Below, one piece after another: positions 39,798 to 50,049 of a stretch of 64,000 nucleotides of DNA. The stretch covers positions 206,864-270,863 of the forward strand of contig KV918840.1 of the NCBI GenBank assembly GCA_002049455.2. The letters are read 5' to 3'. Under the pieces are notes generated by a model. The model worked only from the letters and a program-made list of their open reading frames with translations. It made no database searches and was not told the origin of the DNA. Made by a program: the position numbers and the translations under genes. Position 1 is the first letter of the stretch. Every line of letters starts with the position of its first letter. Source of the DNA: Porphyra umbilicalis. Lineage: Eukaryota > Rhodophyta > Bangiophyceae > Bangiales > Bangiaceae.

Positions 39798-42700
39798 ATG
39801 GCAGACGACACGGACGGCGCTGCCGTCGCATCCGCCTCCACCCCCGCTCCACCCACCGCCGCCACCCCGCTGACCGCCGCCGTCCCCCCCGCCACGATGG
39901 TCCCCCTCGCCGCCGCCGCCACACCGGTGGCCGCCACGGTGACCACCCCCGTCCCCGTCCCCGTGGCGAGCACCAATGGTGCGGCGGGGGCGTCGCCCGC
40001 TGCGGACCGGGGACACAAGGTCCTCGCCAGCGGCAAGCGGGTGCAAGCCGAGTTTGCGTCCGAACACCCGCCCTCCCCCGAACTGTCGGCGTCGCTCATA
40101 TCACGCATCATGCACATGTGGGTGATACGGCTGGTCCTTAGCGGCTGGCGGTCGCCGCTCACGGATGCGGACTTGTGGGAGCTGACGCCCCCGGAGCAAT
40201 CGCGCTTCACGTCTTCGACGTTTGCCGCCGCGTGGCGGTCCCGCTCCCACGAGCAAAAGGGGCGGCTGCCGAAAACTCTTTGGACCATCCACCGCTCCTT
40301 CCTCCTCTTCACGGCGTTGCTCAAGGCTGGGGACGTGGCGCTCGGGCAGGTGTCGCCCGTGTTTCTCAACCAGCTCCTCGATTTTTTGCAAGCCCCCGAC
40401 CAGTCGGCGAGCACCGGCTACGGGTGGGCGCTGGCACTGCTCGTGGCGCCGCTCGTCAAAACGGTCTTTGAGAATGCCTACTTTTTGAAGACGATGCGCA
40501 TGGGCGTCCGCGTCCGGTCGGCCATCCAGTCGACGCTCTACCGCAAGTCGCTCGCGCTCTCCCCGTCAGCGCGGGCGGGCAAGACAGTGGGTGAGATTGT
40601 TAACTACATGCAGCTCGACGCGCAGCGGATATCCGACTTTGCCCAGTTCATCCACGTTACCTGGGCGGCGCCCATCCAGGTTATCGTCACGGTCGTGCTC
40701 CTGTACATTTACATTGGTCCGTCGGCATTTGTGGGGTTGGCCATGGCGGTTGTCACCATCCCCCTCCAGTCGTGGCTGGTTAAGAAGCAGGCGGCGCTGC
40801 GCAAGCGGGGTGTCGGCATCACCGACCAGCGGGTCAAACTCATCAATGAGGTGCTGCAGGGCATCAAGGCGGTCAAGTTTTACGCGTGGGAGAAGCCCTT
40901 CTCGGCCGCCATTGACGAGGTGCGTGAGCGGGAGCTGGCCAACTACCGGGCGTCTATCCTTGTGCGCTCCTCCTTCCTCGTCATCATCATGACCGTGCCG
41001 ACGATTATTGCGGTCGTGACGTTTGCATTCTATGTGGGCGTTTTCAACGAGCCGCTCATCCCTTCCAAGGTGTTTACAGGCATTGCGCTGCTGAACCAGC
41101 TCCGCCAGCCCATCATGATGCTGCCATTTGTCGTGTCAGCACTCGTCGATGCGCGCGTCGGCGCCAAGCGGGTGGAGGCATTCCTGGACCTGGACGAGAC
41201 GGATGGGTACCATCGGCAGCATGCAGAGGAGCGGCCTGCCAACCAGTCGCTGGCGCGCAACACTGGAGATATCCCGTCACCTGAGGTGAGGACCGCTCTC
41301 CACAGGAATTTGCGCAAGGCCGTTGCCGCCGCCGAGGCGGCCCGCCGTGGCCGCCGCTCCGTCACCGAAGCGATGGACTTGATTGGGGAGCTCCCCTCCC
41401 CCATTCCCAAGAGCCTCATTGACGCCGACGGCGCGACGGGGCGCGGCTCGATTACGGTCGTCGACGGAGAGTTTGCGTGGGACCCGGTGACGAGCACCGT
41501 GGCTGACGCGGCGGCGTCGTCGCCACTCTCCCTCTTCAAGTGCCTCCCGGGTCGGCGACGGCGGGCGGCAGCGGCGACGGCGACTCCACCAGCCGCGGCG
41601 GGCTCTCCGGCCGACGTGGCCGTGCCGGTCGATGACGCATCACCGGCAGCGGCCGGCCGGCCCGTGCCCGTCTCGAGTGACCCGCGCGCCGACGATGCGG
41701 TGGATGGTGCGGTGGACCTTGCGGCTACCAGCTTGTCTCGGACCCGTGATGGGAGCGTGCGGACGGTGTCGGTGCTGCAGAACGTCAACCTTGTCTGCGA
41801 GCCAGGAAAGGTCACGGCGGTCATCGGGCGGGTTGGCTCGGGCAAGTCGTCGCTCGTGCATGCGCTCCTGGGCGAGATGCGTAAGCGTCGCGGCACCGTC
41901 GTCCTCGAGGGCACTTGTGCGTACGTGGCGCAGAATGCGTGGATTTTCAACGGCACGCTGCGGGACAACATTCTGTTTGGCCGCGCTTATGACAAGGAGC
42001 TCTACCAGCGAGCTATCCACTGTTCGGTGCTCGACACGGACCTGTCGGTGCTCCCGTTCGGGGACCGCACGGCCATTGGCGAGAAGGGCATCAATCTGTC
42101 GGGTGGACAGAAGCAGCGCGTGTCTTTGGCGCGCGCCATTTATGCCGACGCCGACGTTTACTTGCTCGATGACCCGCTCAGCGCCCTCGATGCGCATGTC
42201 GGCGCCGACGTTTTTGAGCGTTGCCTGTCGCCGTCGTCGGGCATTCTTCGCAACCGTACCGTGGTGCTCGTCACGAACCAACTGCACTTTCTTCCCGAGT
42301 GTCATAGTGTCATCATGCTCGCGGATGGGGGTATCAAGAACTCGGGCGAGTTCCGCACCCTCCTCCACGAGGACGAGGACTTTCGGACACTAATGGAGGA
42401 GAACACGGGCGCGCGCGATGAGGAGGGGCTCTCTGCGTCGCACTCGCGCTCCGTTTCGCGGTCGCGCAAACGGTCACAGGCGGCGACGAGCAACGGAGGT
42501 ATTGGCGCCCCCGGCCGCTCGGCCCATTCCATGTCGATCGAGACGGCGCCGGCGGCTGTGCGCGCCGGGGCCGCCGCCGCGGTCGCTGCCAAAGCCAAGG
42601 CCGCCGGTGAAAGCTCGACGAGCGGCGGGGTGGCGGCGACCGGCAGCACCACGTCGTCGTTGACAGAGTCGGTGAACGGGTCGGGCACATCTGGAGCGGC

Positions 42701-44705
42701 GGCAGGCGACAAGGCGCCGAAGGACTCGCTCATTACGCTTGAGGAGCGCAAGATTGGTAATGTGCGCTTCGGGGCCTACTATGAGTATGCCCGCGCGTGT
42801 GGTGGCCTGGTCGTCTTCTTCCTCATCCTGGCGCTCTTCGCGGCGGCCACAACAACGAGCGTGCTCAACAATTGGTGGCTCAGCTACTGGTCTAAGGAGT
42901 CGGCGCCGGGGTCAACGACCGACCACGGCCTTGGCTTTTATCTGGGCATCTACTTTGGACTTGCCGTTGTCTACGCGGCCCTGACGTTTGTCCGCTCCGT
43001 GTGGTATCTCTTCTCGGCGCTGCTCGCGTCGCGGCGGCTGCAACAGGGTGCCGTCAGGTCGGTGATGCACGCGCCGCTGTCGTTCTTTGACACAACACCA
43101 ATCGGCCGTATCTTGTCCCGGTTTTCCCGCGACACGGACGGTGTGGACGTGCAGCTGCCGCAGTTCTTCCAGCAGATGCTCACAACTGTCTTCCAGCTGA
43201 TCGCCTCGTACGTGTACATTGCGGTCATTCTGCCGTGGTTTATTGCCGTCGCGGTGCCGATTGGTTTCGGCTACTTTGCGCTGCAGCGCTTCTTCAACCG
43301 GACGTCCCTCGAGCTGAAGCGGCTAGACTCGATTTCGCGCTCGCCCATTTACGCCCACTTTTCCGAGACGCTCGGTGGCTTGTCGACCATCCGCGCTTAC
43401 TCGCGGGAGGCGGACTTTGCCAAAGACAACCTTAACATGGTTGACACCAACGTGCGTGCCTACTTTTGCTACATTGCGGCCAACCGGTGGTTTTCTCTCT
43501 ACCTGGAGATCATGGGGTCCATGCTCGTGTTTGCGACGGCCATCCTGGCCGTTGTCGGTCGTGGCAACGTGTGGGCCGGTGACGTTGGCGTGGCTCTCGT
43601 CTATGCGCTGCAGGTGACGGGCATCCTCGGTTTCACGGTGCGGTCGATTACGGAGCTGGCGGGGCAGATGAACTCGGTTGAGCGCTTGGCTTATTATGGC
43701 TCGGAGCTACCACAGGAGGCACCGCACGAGGCGGGCGTCGATGGCAAGGTCGAACCTCCTCCAGGGTGGCCGACGGCTGGTGCCGTCTCGATTGACAATC
43801 TGCAGCTGCGCTACCGGGCGGGCTTGGAGCTTGTCCTCAAGGGCATCACCCTTGATATTAAGGGCGGCGAGCGTGTCGGCGTCGTCGGCCGCACGGGCGC
43901 CGGCAAGTCGTCAATGATGATTGCGCTCCTGCGGCTGGTCGAGGCCGCCGAAGGCTTCATCCACGTTGACGGCGTTGACCTCGCCTCCCTCGGCCTGAGC
44001 TCCGTCCGCCGGGGCGTCACGATCATCCCGCAAGACCCGGTTATGTTTAGCGGCACTCTGCGCTTCAACATTGACCCGTTTAACGAGTTTACTGAGGCCG
44101 AGCTGTGGGGTGCCCTGGAGGCGTCGCACCTCAAGGGCTTTGTCGAAAACTTTGAGGGTGGCCTCGACTCGCGCGTCGCCGAGTATGGCGACAACTTGTC
44201 GTCGGGCCAGCGGCAGCTGGTGTGCCTCGCGCGTGCCCTGCTGCGCAAGCCTCAACTCCTCCTCCTCGACGAGGCGTCGTCGTCGCTTGACGTGACGACC
44301 GACGCGCTGTTGCAGACGACCATCCGCACCGCCCTCCGCGGGTGCACGATCATCACCATTGCGCATCGGCTGTCGACGATTGCCGACTATGACCGTGTGC
44401 TCGTGCTGTCGGACGGGCGGGTGGCGGACTTTGACGCGCCATCGGTGCTGCTGGCACGGCCGGCGAGCCTCTTGCGGCAGCTCGTGGACGCGCTCGGCAA
44501 GTCGGGCGCGGCGGCCTTTGAACGCCTTGTCGCCCTCGCCGATGAGACGCGCGCGGCGGGCGGCAGCGACGCGGACCACGTGCGGCGGTTTGTGGAGCTG
44601 GCGGGCGCCGCGGCCGTCAAGGAAGGGGAGGCTGCCGACGATGGGGACGATGGGGATGATGCGGGGCCGACGCCCCCGCCCGCGCCGAGCACCGCTACCG
44701 TCTAG
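39798..44705 (+). CDS. ABC transporter, ABCC/MRP family full transporter
   Basis: An intronless 1635-residue protein from ATG 39798. A low-complexity Ala/Pro/Thr cytosolic tail (1-75) precedes an MRP-type linker and two membrane domains, about 165-450 and 985-1270, each with six predicted spans. NBD1 has Walker A GRVGSGKSS (about 676), signature LSGGQKQRVSLARAI (about 767) and Walker B YLLDDPLSALD (about 789). NBD2 has Walker A GRTGAGKSS (about 1364), signature LSSGQRQLVCLARAL (about 1465) and Walker B LLLLDEASSSLD (about 1486). As in other ABCC proteins, NBD1 has Asp where the catalytic Glu is expected, so only NBD2 should be fully competent. There is no extra N-terminal membrane domain, so it resembles the short MRPs. 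Its likely role is ATP-driven export or vacuolar loading of organic anions or glutathione conjugates; the substrate is unknown. Confidence 0.95.
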   Translation: MADDTDGAAVASASTPAPPTAATPLTAAVPPATMVPLAAAATPVAATVTTPVPVPVASTNGAAGASPAADRGHKVLASGKRVQAEFASEHPPSPELSASLISRIMHMWVIRLVLSGWRSPLTDADLWELTPPEQSRFTSSTFAAAWRSRSHEQKGRLPKTLWTIHRSFLLFTALLKAGDVALGQVSPVFLNQLLDFLQAPDQSASTGYGWALALLVAPLVKTVFENAYFLKTMRMGVRVRSAIQSTLYRKSLALSPSARAGKTVGEIVNYMQLDAQRISDFAQFIHVTWAAPIQVIVTVVLLYIYIGPSAFVGLAMAVVTIPLQSWLVKKQAALRKRGVGITDQRVKLINEVLQGIKAVKFYAWEKPFSAAIDEVRERELANYRASILVRSSFLVIIMTVPTIIAVVTFAFYVGVFNEPLIPSKVFTGIALLNQLRQPIMMLPFVVSALVDARVGAKRVEAFLDLDETDGYHRQHAEERPANQSLARNTGDIPSPEVRTALHRNLRKAVAAAEAARRGRRSVTEAMDLIGELPSPIPKSLIDADGATGRGSITVVDGEFAWDPVTSTVADAAASSPLSLFKCLPGRRRRAAAATATPPAAAGSPADVAVPVDDASPAAAGRPVPVSSDPRADDAVDGAVDLAATSLSRTRDGSVRTVSVLQNVNLVCEPGKVTAVIGRVGSGKSSLVHALLGEMRKRRGTVVLEGTCAYVAQNAWIFNGTLRDNILFGRAYDKELYQRAIHCSVLDTDLSVLPFGDRTAIGEKGINLSGGQKQRVSLARAIYADADVYLLDDPLSALDAHVGADVFERCLSPSSGILRNRTVVLVTNQLHFLPECHSVIMLADGGIKNSGEFRTLLHEDEDFRTLMEENTGARDEEGLSASHSRSVSRSRKRSQAATSNGGIGAPGRSAHSMSIETAPAAVRAGAAAAVAAKAKAAGESSTSGGVAATGSTTSSLTESVNGSGTSGAAAGDKAPKDSLITLEERKIGNVRFGAYYEYARACGGLVVFFLILALFAAATTTSVLNNWWLSYWSKESAPGSTTDHGLGFYLGIYFGLAVVYAALTFVRSVWYLFSALLASRRLQQGAVRSVMHAPLSFFDTTPIGRILSRFSRDTDGVDVQLPQFFQQMLTTVFQLIASYVYIAVILPWFIAVAVPIGFGYFALQRFFNRTSLELKRLDSISRSPIYAHFSETLGGLSTIRAYSREADFAKDNLNMVDTNVRAYFCYIAANRWFSLYLEIMGSMLVFATAILAVVGRGNVWAGDVGVALVYALQVTGILGFTVRSITELAGQMNSVERLAYYGSELPQEAPHEAGVDGKVEPPPGWPTAGAVSIDNLQLRYRAGLELVLKGITLDIKGGERVGVVGRTGAGKSSMMIALLRLVEAAEGFIHVDGVDLASLGLSSVRRGVTIIPQDPVMFSGTLRFNIDPFNEFTEAELWGALEASHLKGFVENFEGGLDSRVAEYGDNLSSGQRQLVCLARALLRKPQLLLLDEASSSLDVTTDALLQTTIRTALRGCTIITIAHRLSTIADYDRVLVLSDGRVADFDAPSVLLARPASLLRQLVDALGKSGAAAFERLVALADETRAAGGSDADHVRRFVELAGAAAVKEGEAADDGDDGDDAGPTPPPAPSTATV

Positions 44706-45064
44706 GCGGTCGCGGGGCTGGGCGCTTTGACTTGACTTTGACGTTTTCATTCTATTGACTGCGTGCACCGGTGAGGGGGGTTCTTGTCTGTCTTTCTTAT
44801 GCCTGTGGGATTGCGTCCCCTACTCGTTGTGGTGGCGTCGTGGGGCTTCGCCTAACCGCACCGGCGCTTGACTTTGACGTGCCCGATCCGTGGTGTGCCG
44901 TCCCACGGGCGAGCTCGTCGCAACGTGTTCATAATACCTTTTCGACTCTGCCGTGGTTTCCATCTCCCCGCCGCTCGGTACCACCGCGGGCCCGCCCGCC
45001 GCCGCGCACCCCCGTCCAAGGCCGCCATCGCGCCCACCCCCGGTCGCCCTCCCCCCCTCCCCTC
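44706..45064. other. Intergenic between convergent genes
   Basis: Shared 3' flank of the ABC transporter (plus) and the HAUS1-like gene (minus). No further gene. Confidence 0.5.
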
Positions 45065-45996
45065 TCAGCACCGCGCCAGCGCGGCCTTGACGCGCCGGTC
45101 GAGCCCCCGCAGCTCCTCCCGCAGGCGCGCCACCTCCACCCGCGCGAGCGTCAAGTCGGGCGGCAGCCGCCCGTACGGCGCCAGCGCGTCGCGCAGGCGC
45201 CGCGCCTCCCCCTCGAGCCGCCCCACGTCCGCCGACGCGGCGGCCACCGCCTCGTGCGTGCCCGCCGGCGTCAGCCCCGCCGCCCGCACCGCCGCCGACG
45301 AGGCGGCGCGGGCGCGGCGGTACTCCCCCGCCTTGGCGGCGAGGCGCTCGGCCGACGCGGCCGCCGCCGACCGTGCGGCGGCGGCGGCGCCACCGGGCGC
45401 CCCGTCGGCCGCAATGGCGGCGGCGGTCGCGGCCGCCGCCGCCTCGACGCGCCCCGCCGCGGCCGCCCGGTCGGCCGCCGCCGCGGCGGCGAGGCGCGCG
45501 GCGCTCCGCCGCTCCGCCGCAGACGTGGCGGCGGCCGCGGCGGCGGCAATGGCGGCGACGAGCACCGCCTCAACGTCGTCGCCGACGGCGGCGCCGGGGG
45601 GGGGGGGGGGGGGGGGGCCACCCCGGCCCCGTCGTCCGCGTCTGTGGACGGGGGCGTGCCGCCCGTCGGGCGAGGGGCCGGCGCGCCCGCGGCCGCGGCG
45701 GCGGCAGAGAGGTCGGCGAGGGCGAGGGCCCGCGCGAGCCGCCGCACCCGCCCGTGGCCGCCGGGCGGCAGGCGGCAGGCGAGGAGGGAGGACGGCTCGT
45801 CGCCGTCGGCGGCGGCGGCCGCCGCTGCCGCTGCCGCCGCCGCTGCAGCGTCGACGACCGCGGCGGTGGCGGACGCGTGGGCGACCGCGCGGCGGTGGAG
45901 AAGGACGACCGCGCGGGTGACGGCGGGGGTGGTTTCCAGGGGGGGGGGGGGGGGGCGCCGGGGGGGGTCGCCTCCGCGAGCAGGTCCGCCGCCCAC

Positions 45997-46028
<32 letters not shown>

Positions 46029-46072
46029 GGCCGGGTCGGGGTCGTCCACAGGGGGGGGGGGGGAGCTGCCAT
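45065..46072 (-). CDS. HAUS1: HAUS1-like augmin subunit, frame broken at three G runs
   Basis: From ATG 46072 (MAAPPPP) the protein reads coherently only if the frame changes at three G runs (C on the coding strand): 46051-46063 (13 nt), 45939-45955 (17 nt) and 45596-45617 (22 nt). Between them lie WAADLLAEATPPG, then TPAVTRAVVLLHRRAVAHAS with LLACRLPPGGHGRVRRLARA, and finally a helical segment ending LRDALAPYGRLPPDLTLARV-EVARLREELRGLDRRV. That last block matches the LxPYxxLPPxxxLAxVKIEEAKxEL motif of HAUS1, and the earlier blocks fit its N-terminal half. Augmin recruits gamma-tubulin to spindle microtubules. Each break needs one extra base, and three together restore the original frame. Total length is about 335 residues against about 280 in animals, the excess being polyproline/polyalanine. 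The assignment rests on motif pattern, not on a search. Confidence 0.6.
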
Positions 46073-46470
46073 GGCTGCGCGCTGTCAGGAAGGGGGGGGT
46101 AGTGTCAGAGGAGAGGGAGGCCGCCAGTGGGCCAGACGAACAGCAGGGGTGGGGGTGGACCGGGCACGCGCGGCGGTGACCGAGGTGGGGGACGAGAAGA
46201 GCAGCGCCTTTTCTGGTCAGTCGTGGAGTGTTCAAACCGGGGCTTCCAAAGCGTATAGGTTTTTCACTTGGCGTTGCGTAACGTCCCCCGGTCAATCTAA
46301 CTGCGTTCCGAGAGCCAGAGACCCAATAGCGACGCGTAAAACAAAAATTCCTTTGATGCGCGTTTCAGTAAGCACTCCAAGCAACGTCTGGTGATCGTCG
46401 TGTATTAGCGTCTGAAGAGTGTCAAGATCAAAGTAGACCCTACCAAGTCGAATATATGGCCCCTTCATAC
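46073..46470. other. Intergenic, HAUS1-like gene upstream region
   Basis: The promoter of the minus-strand HAUS1-like gene must lie here. No motif identified. Base composition drops towards AT after 46200. Confidence 0.4.
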
Positions 46471-46473
46471 ATT

Positions 46474-46679
46474 GATATTTCCCTGGCCTTGAGGACAGGG
46501 TGCTCTCAAAGTGTAGTGATGCACACATATACTTAGATCAAGGGACTTGCTCTCCGTTTCAGAGGTGGCAGTCTGCATTCGTGTCCTCAGGGATCTGAGG
46601 GCGTGTCAGCGTTGGAAGGGTCGCGATGACGCTAAAAGCGAATAGAGTTACGCGGCTGAGAAGGACTGTCCTGCCACAA
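46474..46679. repeat. Left copy of a 200-bp inverted repeat
   Basis: Inverted relative to 49232-49433 with few differences (GTGATGCACACATA, CAAGGGACTTGCTCTCCGTT, GTCGCGATGACGCTAAAAGC). The pair encloses the fold-back element and a direct repeat, about 2.5 kb of DNA. Confidence 0.85.
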
Positions 46680-47831
46680 GGGTCACAGGGCCCAGACGGC
46701 GCCTGCCCCCCTGCCCCCCCCCACCGCCCCGAGTTGCGCGCGGCGACCGCGTGCAGCGACTTCCGGGGTTCGAGGCGCCCGCGATGACCCGCGGGTGATC
46801 GTGCCTGCGCGCCGGCTTCTGTTGCGGCGGCACGTCGGCGGTTTCTAACGCCATCTCGCGGCACGGTTAGAGGCGCCCCGTCGCGCGGTGGTCGATCCCA
46901 TCCGCCCGTCCGTGCGCCTTGTCGGCCGCGCGCAGGTGCGCTGCGCGGCGGGGTGACGGCCCCGCCCGTAGGCGTTGCACCACGGCGGCGGGCCGCCGCC
47001 GCCGCGGCGGCGGCGGCGGCACCCCTTTCCCCGCCGCACGCCCCCCCCGCCACGGCAACGTGGCTGCACGTGCCCCCGTGCGTGCTCGCGGCCATGGAGC
47101 CGGCCGGCTTACCCGGTATCTATGCGTCGCCAAGCGCGCCACCGGCCTCAAGGCAAGGGAATTGCACGTACGCGCCTGGAAATCACCGCTTTGCAGTGGG
47201 GGTGAGGGCGTAACTGAGCAGGCAAGTTCGACGTTGCAGCATTCGCCATCAGCCAATCGCGTGGCTCGGCCAAAACACCCCCTCAGTCCTGTCTCAAGTG
47301 TCGCTCTTCTGTCGGGATTCCAGGCACGTGCGTGCAATACCCTGGCCTTCATGGCGGTGGCGCGCACGGCGACGCATTGACACCGGGCACGCCGGCCGGC
47401 TCTATGGCCGCGAGCGCGCACGGGGGCGTGTACAGCCACGTTGCCGTGGTGGGGGGGGCGTCGGGCGGGGAAAGGGGTGCCGCCTGCGCCACCGCAGCGG
47501 CGGCGGCCCGCCGGCGTCGAGCGGCCCCCACGGGCGAGGCCGTCACTCCGCCGCGCAGCGCACCTGCGCACGGCGGGCAGGGCGGCCGACACGGCGCACT
47601 GGCGGGCGGGTGGCACTGATCGCCGCGCGACGAGGCGCCTGTAACCACGCCACTAGAAGGCGTCAGCAACCGCCAATGCGCCGCCGCAACAGAAGACGGC
47701 GCGCAGGCGCGATCACCCGCGGGTCATCGTGGGCGCGTCAAGCCCCGGAAGTCGCTGCGCGCGGTCACCGCGCGCAACTCGGGGCGGTAGAGGGGGCACG
47801 GGGGCAGGCGCCGTCCGGGCCCAGTGACCCC
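46680..47831. mobile_element. Fold-back element with inverted arms of about 0.5 kb
   Basis: The left arm (46680-47185) and right arm (47318-47831) are inverted copies, from GGGTCACAGGGCCCAGACGG at the outside to ATTGCACGTACGCGCCTGGA inside, separated by a 132-bp spacer. Very long terminal repeats and no gene suggest a non-autonomous Mutator-like or Foldback element. No clear target duplication was seen. Partial copies lie at 1984-2290 and 30237-30271. Open frames in the arms are compositional. Confidence 0.75.
47186..47317. repeat. Spacer sequence shared with 53086-53215
   Basis: The spacer (CCATCAGCCAATCGCGTGGC, CAGTCCTGTCTCAAGTGTCG) occurs inverted at 53086-53215, so it was mobile or copied independently. 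Confidence 0.75.
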
Positions 47832-48290
47832 CACGCCTAGTTAAGGCCCAGTGTATCCGCTCTTACGGGTTTTTGAAGGCTTTGCTGCACATGGTTGGCT
47901 CCCACATCCAAATGTAACTTCTCATTGGGCGACTGCCTTCATGTCAGTTATTTTCTATCGTCTGTTGAAAGGAAGCGTACTTATTTCGTCAGATCGCGAC
48001 GTGGCCAATCCCACCAGCGCTCAATGACCAGCACGGGACGATGGCGGGCGAATCGCTTTCGGTCGTTGCTCGAATCTTGAATAGGTCGCGTTGGAGGATG
48101 GCACAACGGAATCGAGCTCGCACCAACGAGTGCCCGGCGCTCCGGTGGCAAAAACGGCATAGCTCCGCCCCTACTGGACCATGTGAGCTCCTCTTGAGCT
48201 TCATACGCTGAGCTTCAACTCACGATGCTGTGCATGCGCACCACGTCGAAGAAAAGTGGCACACAAAAGTGATAGTCGGAGAGCCCCTGG
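47832..48290. other. Intergenic
   Basis: Starts with CACGCCTAGTTAAGGCCCAG, shared with 2268-2290 and inverted at 49211. No gene. Confidence 0.4.
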
Positions 48291-48478
48291 CGCCCGTTTC
48301 TCGGGCCATATGGGGTCGGCAAAGAGGGGGAACCTATGTAATACACTTTCTGAGGCCATCTTCGTGCTCAGCGCGCATGCTGTACCCGGAGTGGCATAGG
48401 GGGAGGTCCCAAAACACCGACGGTCGGTAATAACGACCCCCCCGCCCCCCACTGGTGCGATTTTGGTAGGCCGCACGG
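48291..48478 (+). repeat. Direct repeat, copy 1 of about 185 bp
   Basis: CGCCCGTTTCTCGGGCCAT through GTCGGTAATAACGACCCCCC recurs at 48604-48780 (offset 313 bp) with scattered differences. The beginning contains a small hairpin, GGCGCCCG...CGGGCC. Confidence 0.85.
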
Positions 48479-48603
48479 GTGCAAGGCAGGTCATAACTCC
48501 TGCTGTGGTGTTCCGATGCGTGCGTCTCGACGCCTTTATGCTGAGGATATCAGAACCGCTTGTGCATTATGTCGCACACGAAAGGTAGGCATGGTGCCCC
48601 GGG

Positions 48604-48780
48604 CGCCCGTTTCTCGGGCCATGTGGGGTCGGCAAAGAGGGGGAACCTATGGAACACACTTTCTGAGGCCATCTTCGTGCTCAGCGCACATGCTTTACCC
48701 GGAGTGGCATAGGGGGGGGCCCAAAACTCTGACGGTCGGTGATAGCGACCCCCGCCCCGCACAGGGCGCGATGTTCGTTG
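48604..48780 (+). repeat. Direct repeat, copy 2
   Basis: Second copy of 48291-48478. The unit of the pair is 313 bp, and the 125 bp between the copies is unrelated to what follows copy 2. Confidence 0.85.
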
Positions 48781-49231
48781 GCAGATAGTACGCGGAAAAT
48801 GTGAGTGTCTCTGTTGCAGTCTGCAGGACCCTGCCGCTCCCCCCCCCTCCCCCCGCTCCGCTGCGGGCTGCTCCTCACAAAACGGTCGCACTTACATCCA
48901 GTCTCCATCGTCGTCCGCCATATTGCACCCCTCCACAGCAGGAAGACAATCAGTCGGCGATCGTATGGGCTCAGGGGCCTCTGGAACGCCTGCAGGCGAC
49001 CGGCGTGGAAACGAGCGGGCAAAAAAACGCGGGCCACACGTGATCCGGCGGATCACGGCTCGATCCATTGCTCATCCTCTCCGGTCAGCCACCCCTCTCA
49101 CAGCGGCATTGAAGGCCTATAAATTTGGGACGCGTCCCAAATCGCCCTCGACCAGTGGTATTTTAGCACGTTGCAGCTCTGTCGTGTGTAATGCTCAGAC
49201 ATGTAACAGTCACCTTAACTAGGCGTGCCCA
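48781..49231. other. Intergenic
   Basis: No gene or repeat recognised apart from CCTTAACTAGGCGTG at 49211-49227, the inverse of the word flanking the fold-back element. Confidence 0.4.
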
Positions 49232-49433
49232 TGTGGCAGGACAGTTCTTCTCAGCCACGTAACTCCATTCGCTTTTAGCGTCATCGCGACCCTTCCAACA
49301 CTGACACGCCCTCAGATCCCTGAGGACACGAAAGCAGACTGCCACCTCTGAAACGGAGAGCAAGTCCCTTGATCTCAGTGTATGTGTGCATCACTACACT
49401 TGAGAGCACCCTTTCCTGAAGGCCAGGAAATAA
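49232..49433. repeat. Right copy of the 200-bp inverted repeat
   Basis: Inverse of 46474-46679, beginning TGTGGCAGGACAGTTCTTCT. Confidence 0.85.
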
Positions 49434-49622
49434 GGACTTGGGTGGCATTGAGTTTCTGTCATCGACGTACTTCATGTACCAGGTGCCGGAACATGGCGGT
49501 TTGATCACACAGGGTTGCCCCCCTTTCCCGCCGTACGTCCGTCATCCTCCCCCGCGTATTCTGCCCCCCCCCCCCCCCCCCCCCCCCCCCTCCCTCCGCC
49601 TACCACTTGGTTTTTTGGTGAC
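49424..49622. repeat. Inverted repeat with 52906-53096, containing a 27-C run
   Basis: ATAAGGACTTGGGTGGCATT, GTGCCGGAACATGGCGGTTT, CACAGGGTTG and the following C-rich stretch to CCTACCACTTG are found inverted at 52906-53096. The uninterrupted C run at 49564-49590 (27 nt) is much shorter and interrupted in the partner copy. Confidence 0.8.
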
Positions 49623-50049
49623 GACGTATCGTCTCCCACGTCTCATGACCCTGCCAACCTTTTTATTCTGTCAATAGACGCCACTTCCCCCCCCCCCCCC
49701 TTCCCGCAGAGCACGACCGTTGCATCCCTCCCACACCGTTTCCGTCACCACGTTTAGTGCACCACTGTGCTCTCTCTGCTCGCATTTCTCACTCTGCAAA
49801 GGTAAGAAGTCCCCATAGAGCCCTAGCCCGAGGGGCGAAACAGGTTTAAGTTGCGGCATGGGGGGGGGTAGAACGAAGGAGGAGCGTCGCGGAGAGCCGG
49901 GAATTGGGGAAGTCGACGCCAGCGTGGGCTCCGCAAGGGACGCCACCGAGTCAGGCCCTTTCTTAGCTGCGGCTTGGTTCGTGTGACGGTTCATGTGACG
50001 ATGTGGGGCGGCCAGCTATTGGCTGCAACGCGAAACAATGTGATCACAC

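Noticed and set aside
43911..44768. 285-codon minus-strand frame opposite the ABC transporter
   Set aside because: Shadow of a well-supported coding sequence in GC-rich DNA; no motifs.
45271..45996. Separate minus-strand gene in the middle of the HAUS1-like region
   Set aside because: Its good part lies exactly between two G runs and continues in sense into the neighbouring frames, so it is one gene.
46570..47620. Genes in the 249- and 178-codon frames of the fold-back arms
   Set aside because: Both arms are inverted copies open in many frames; composition explains them.
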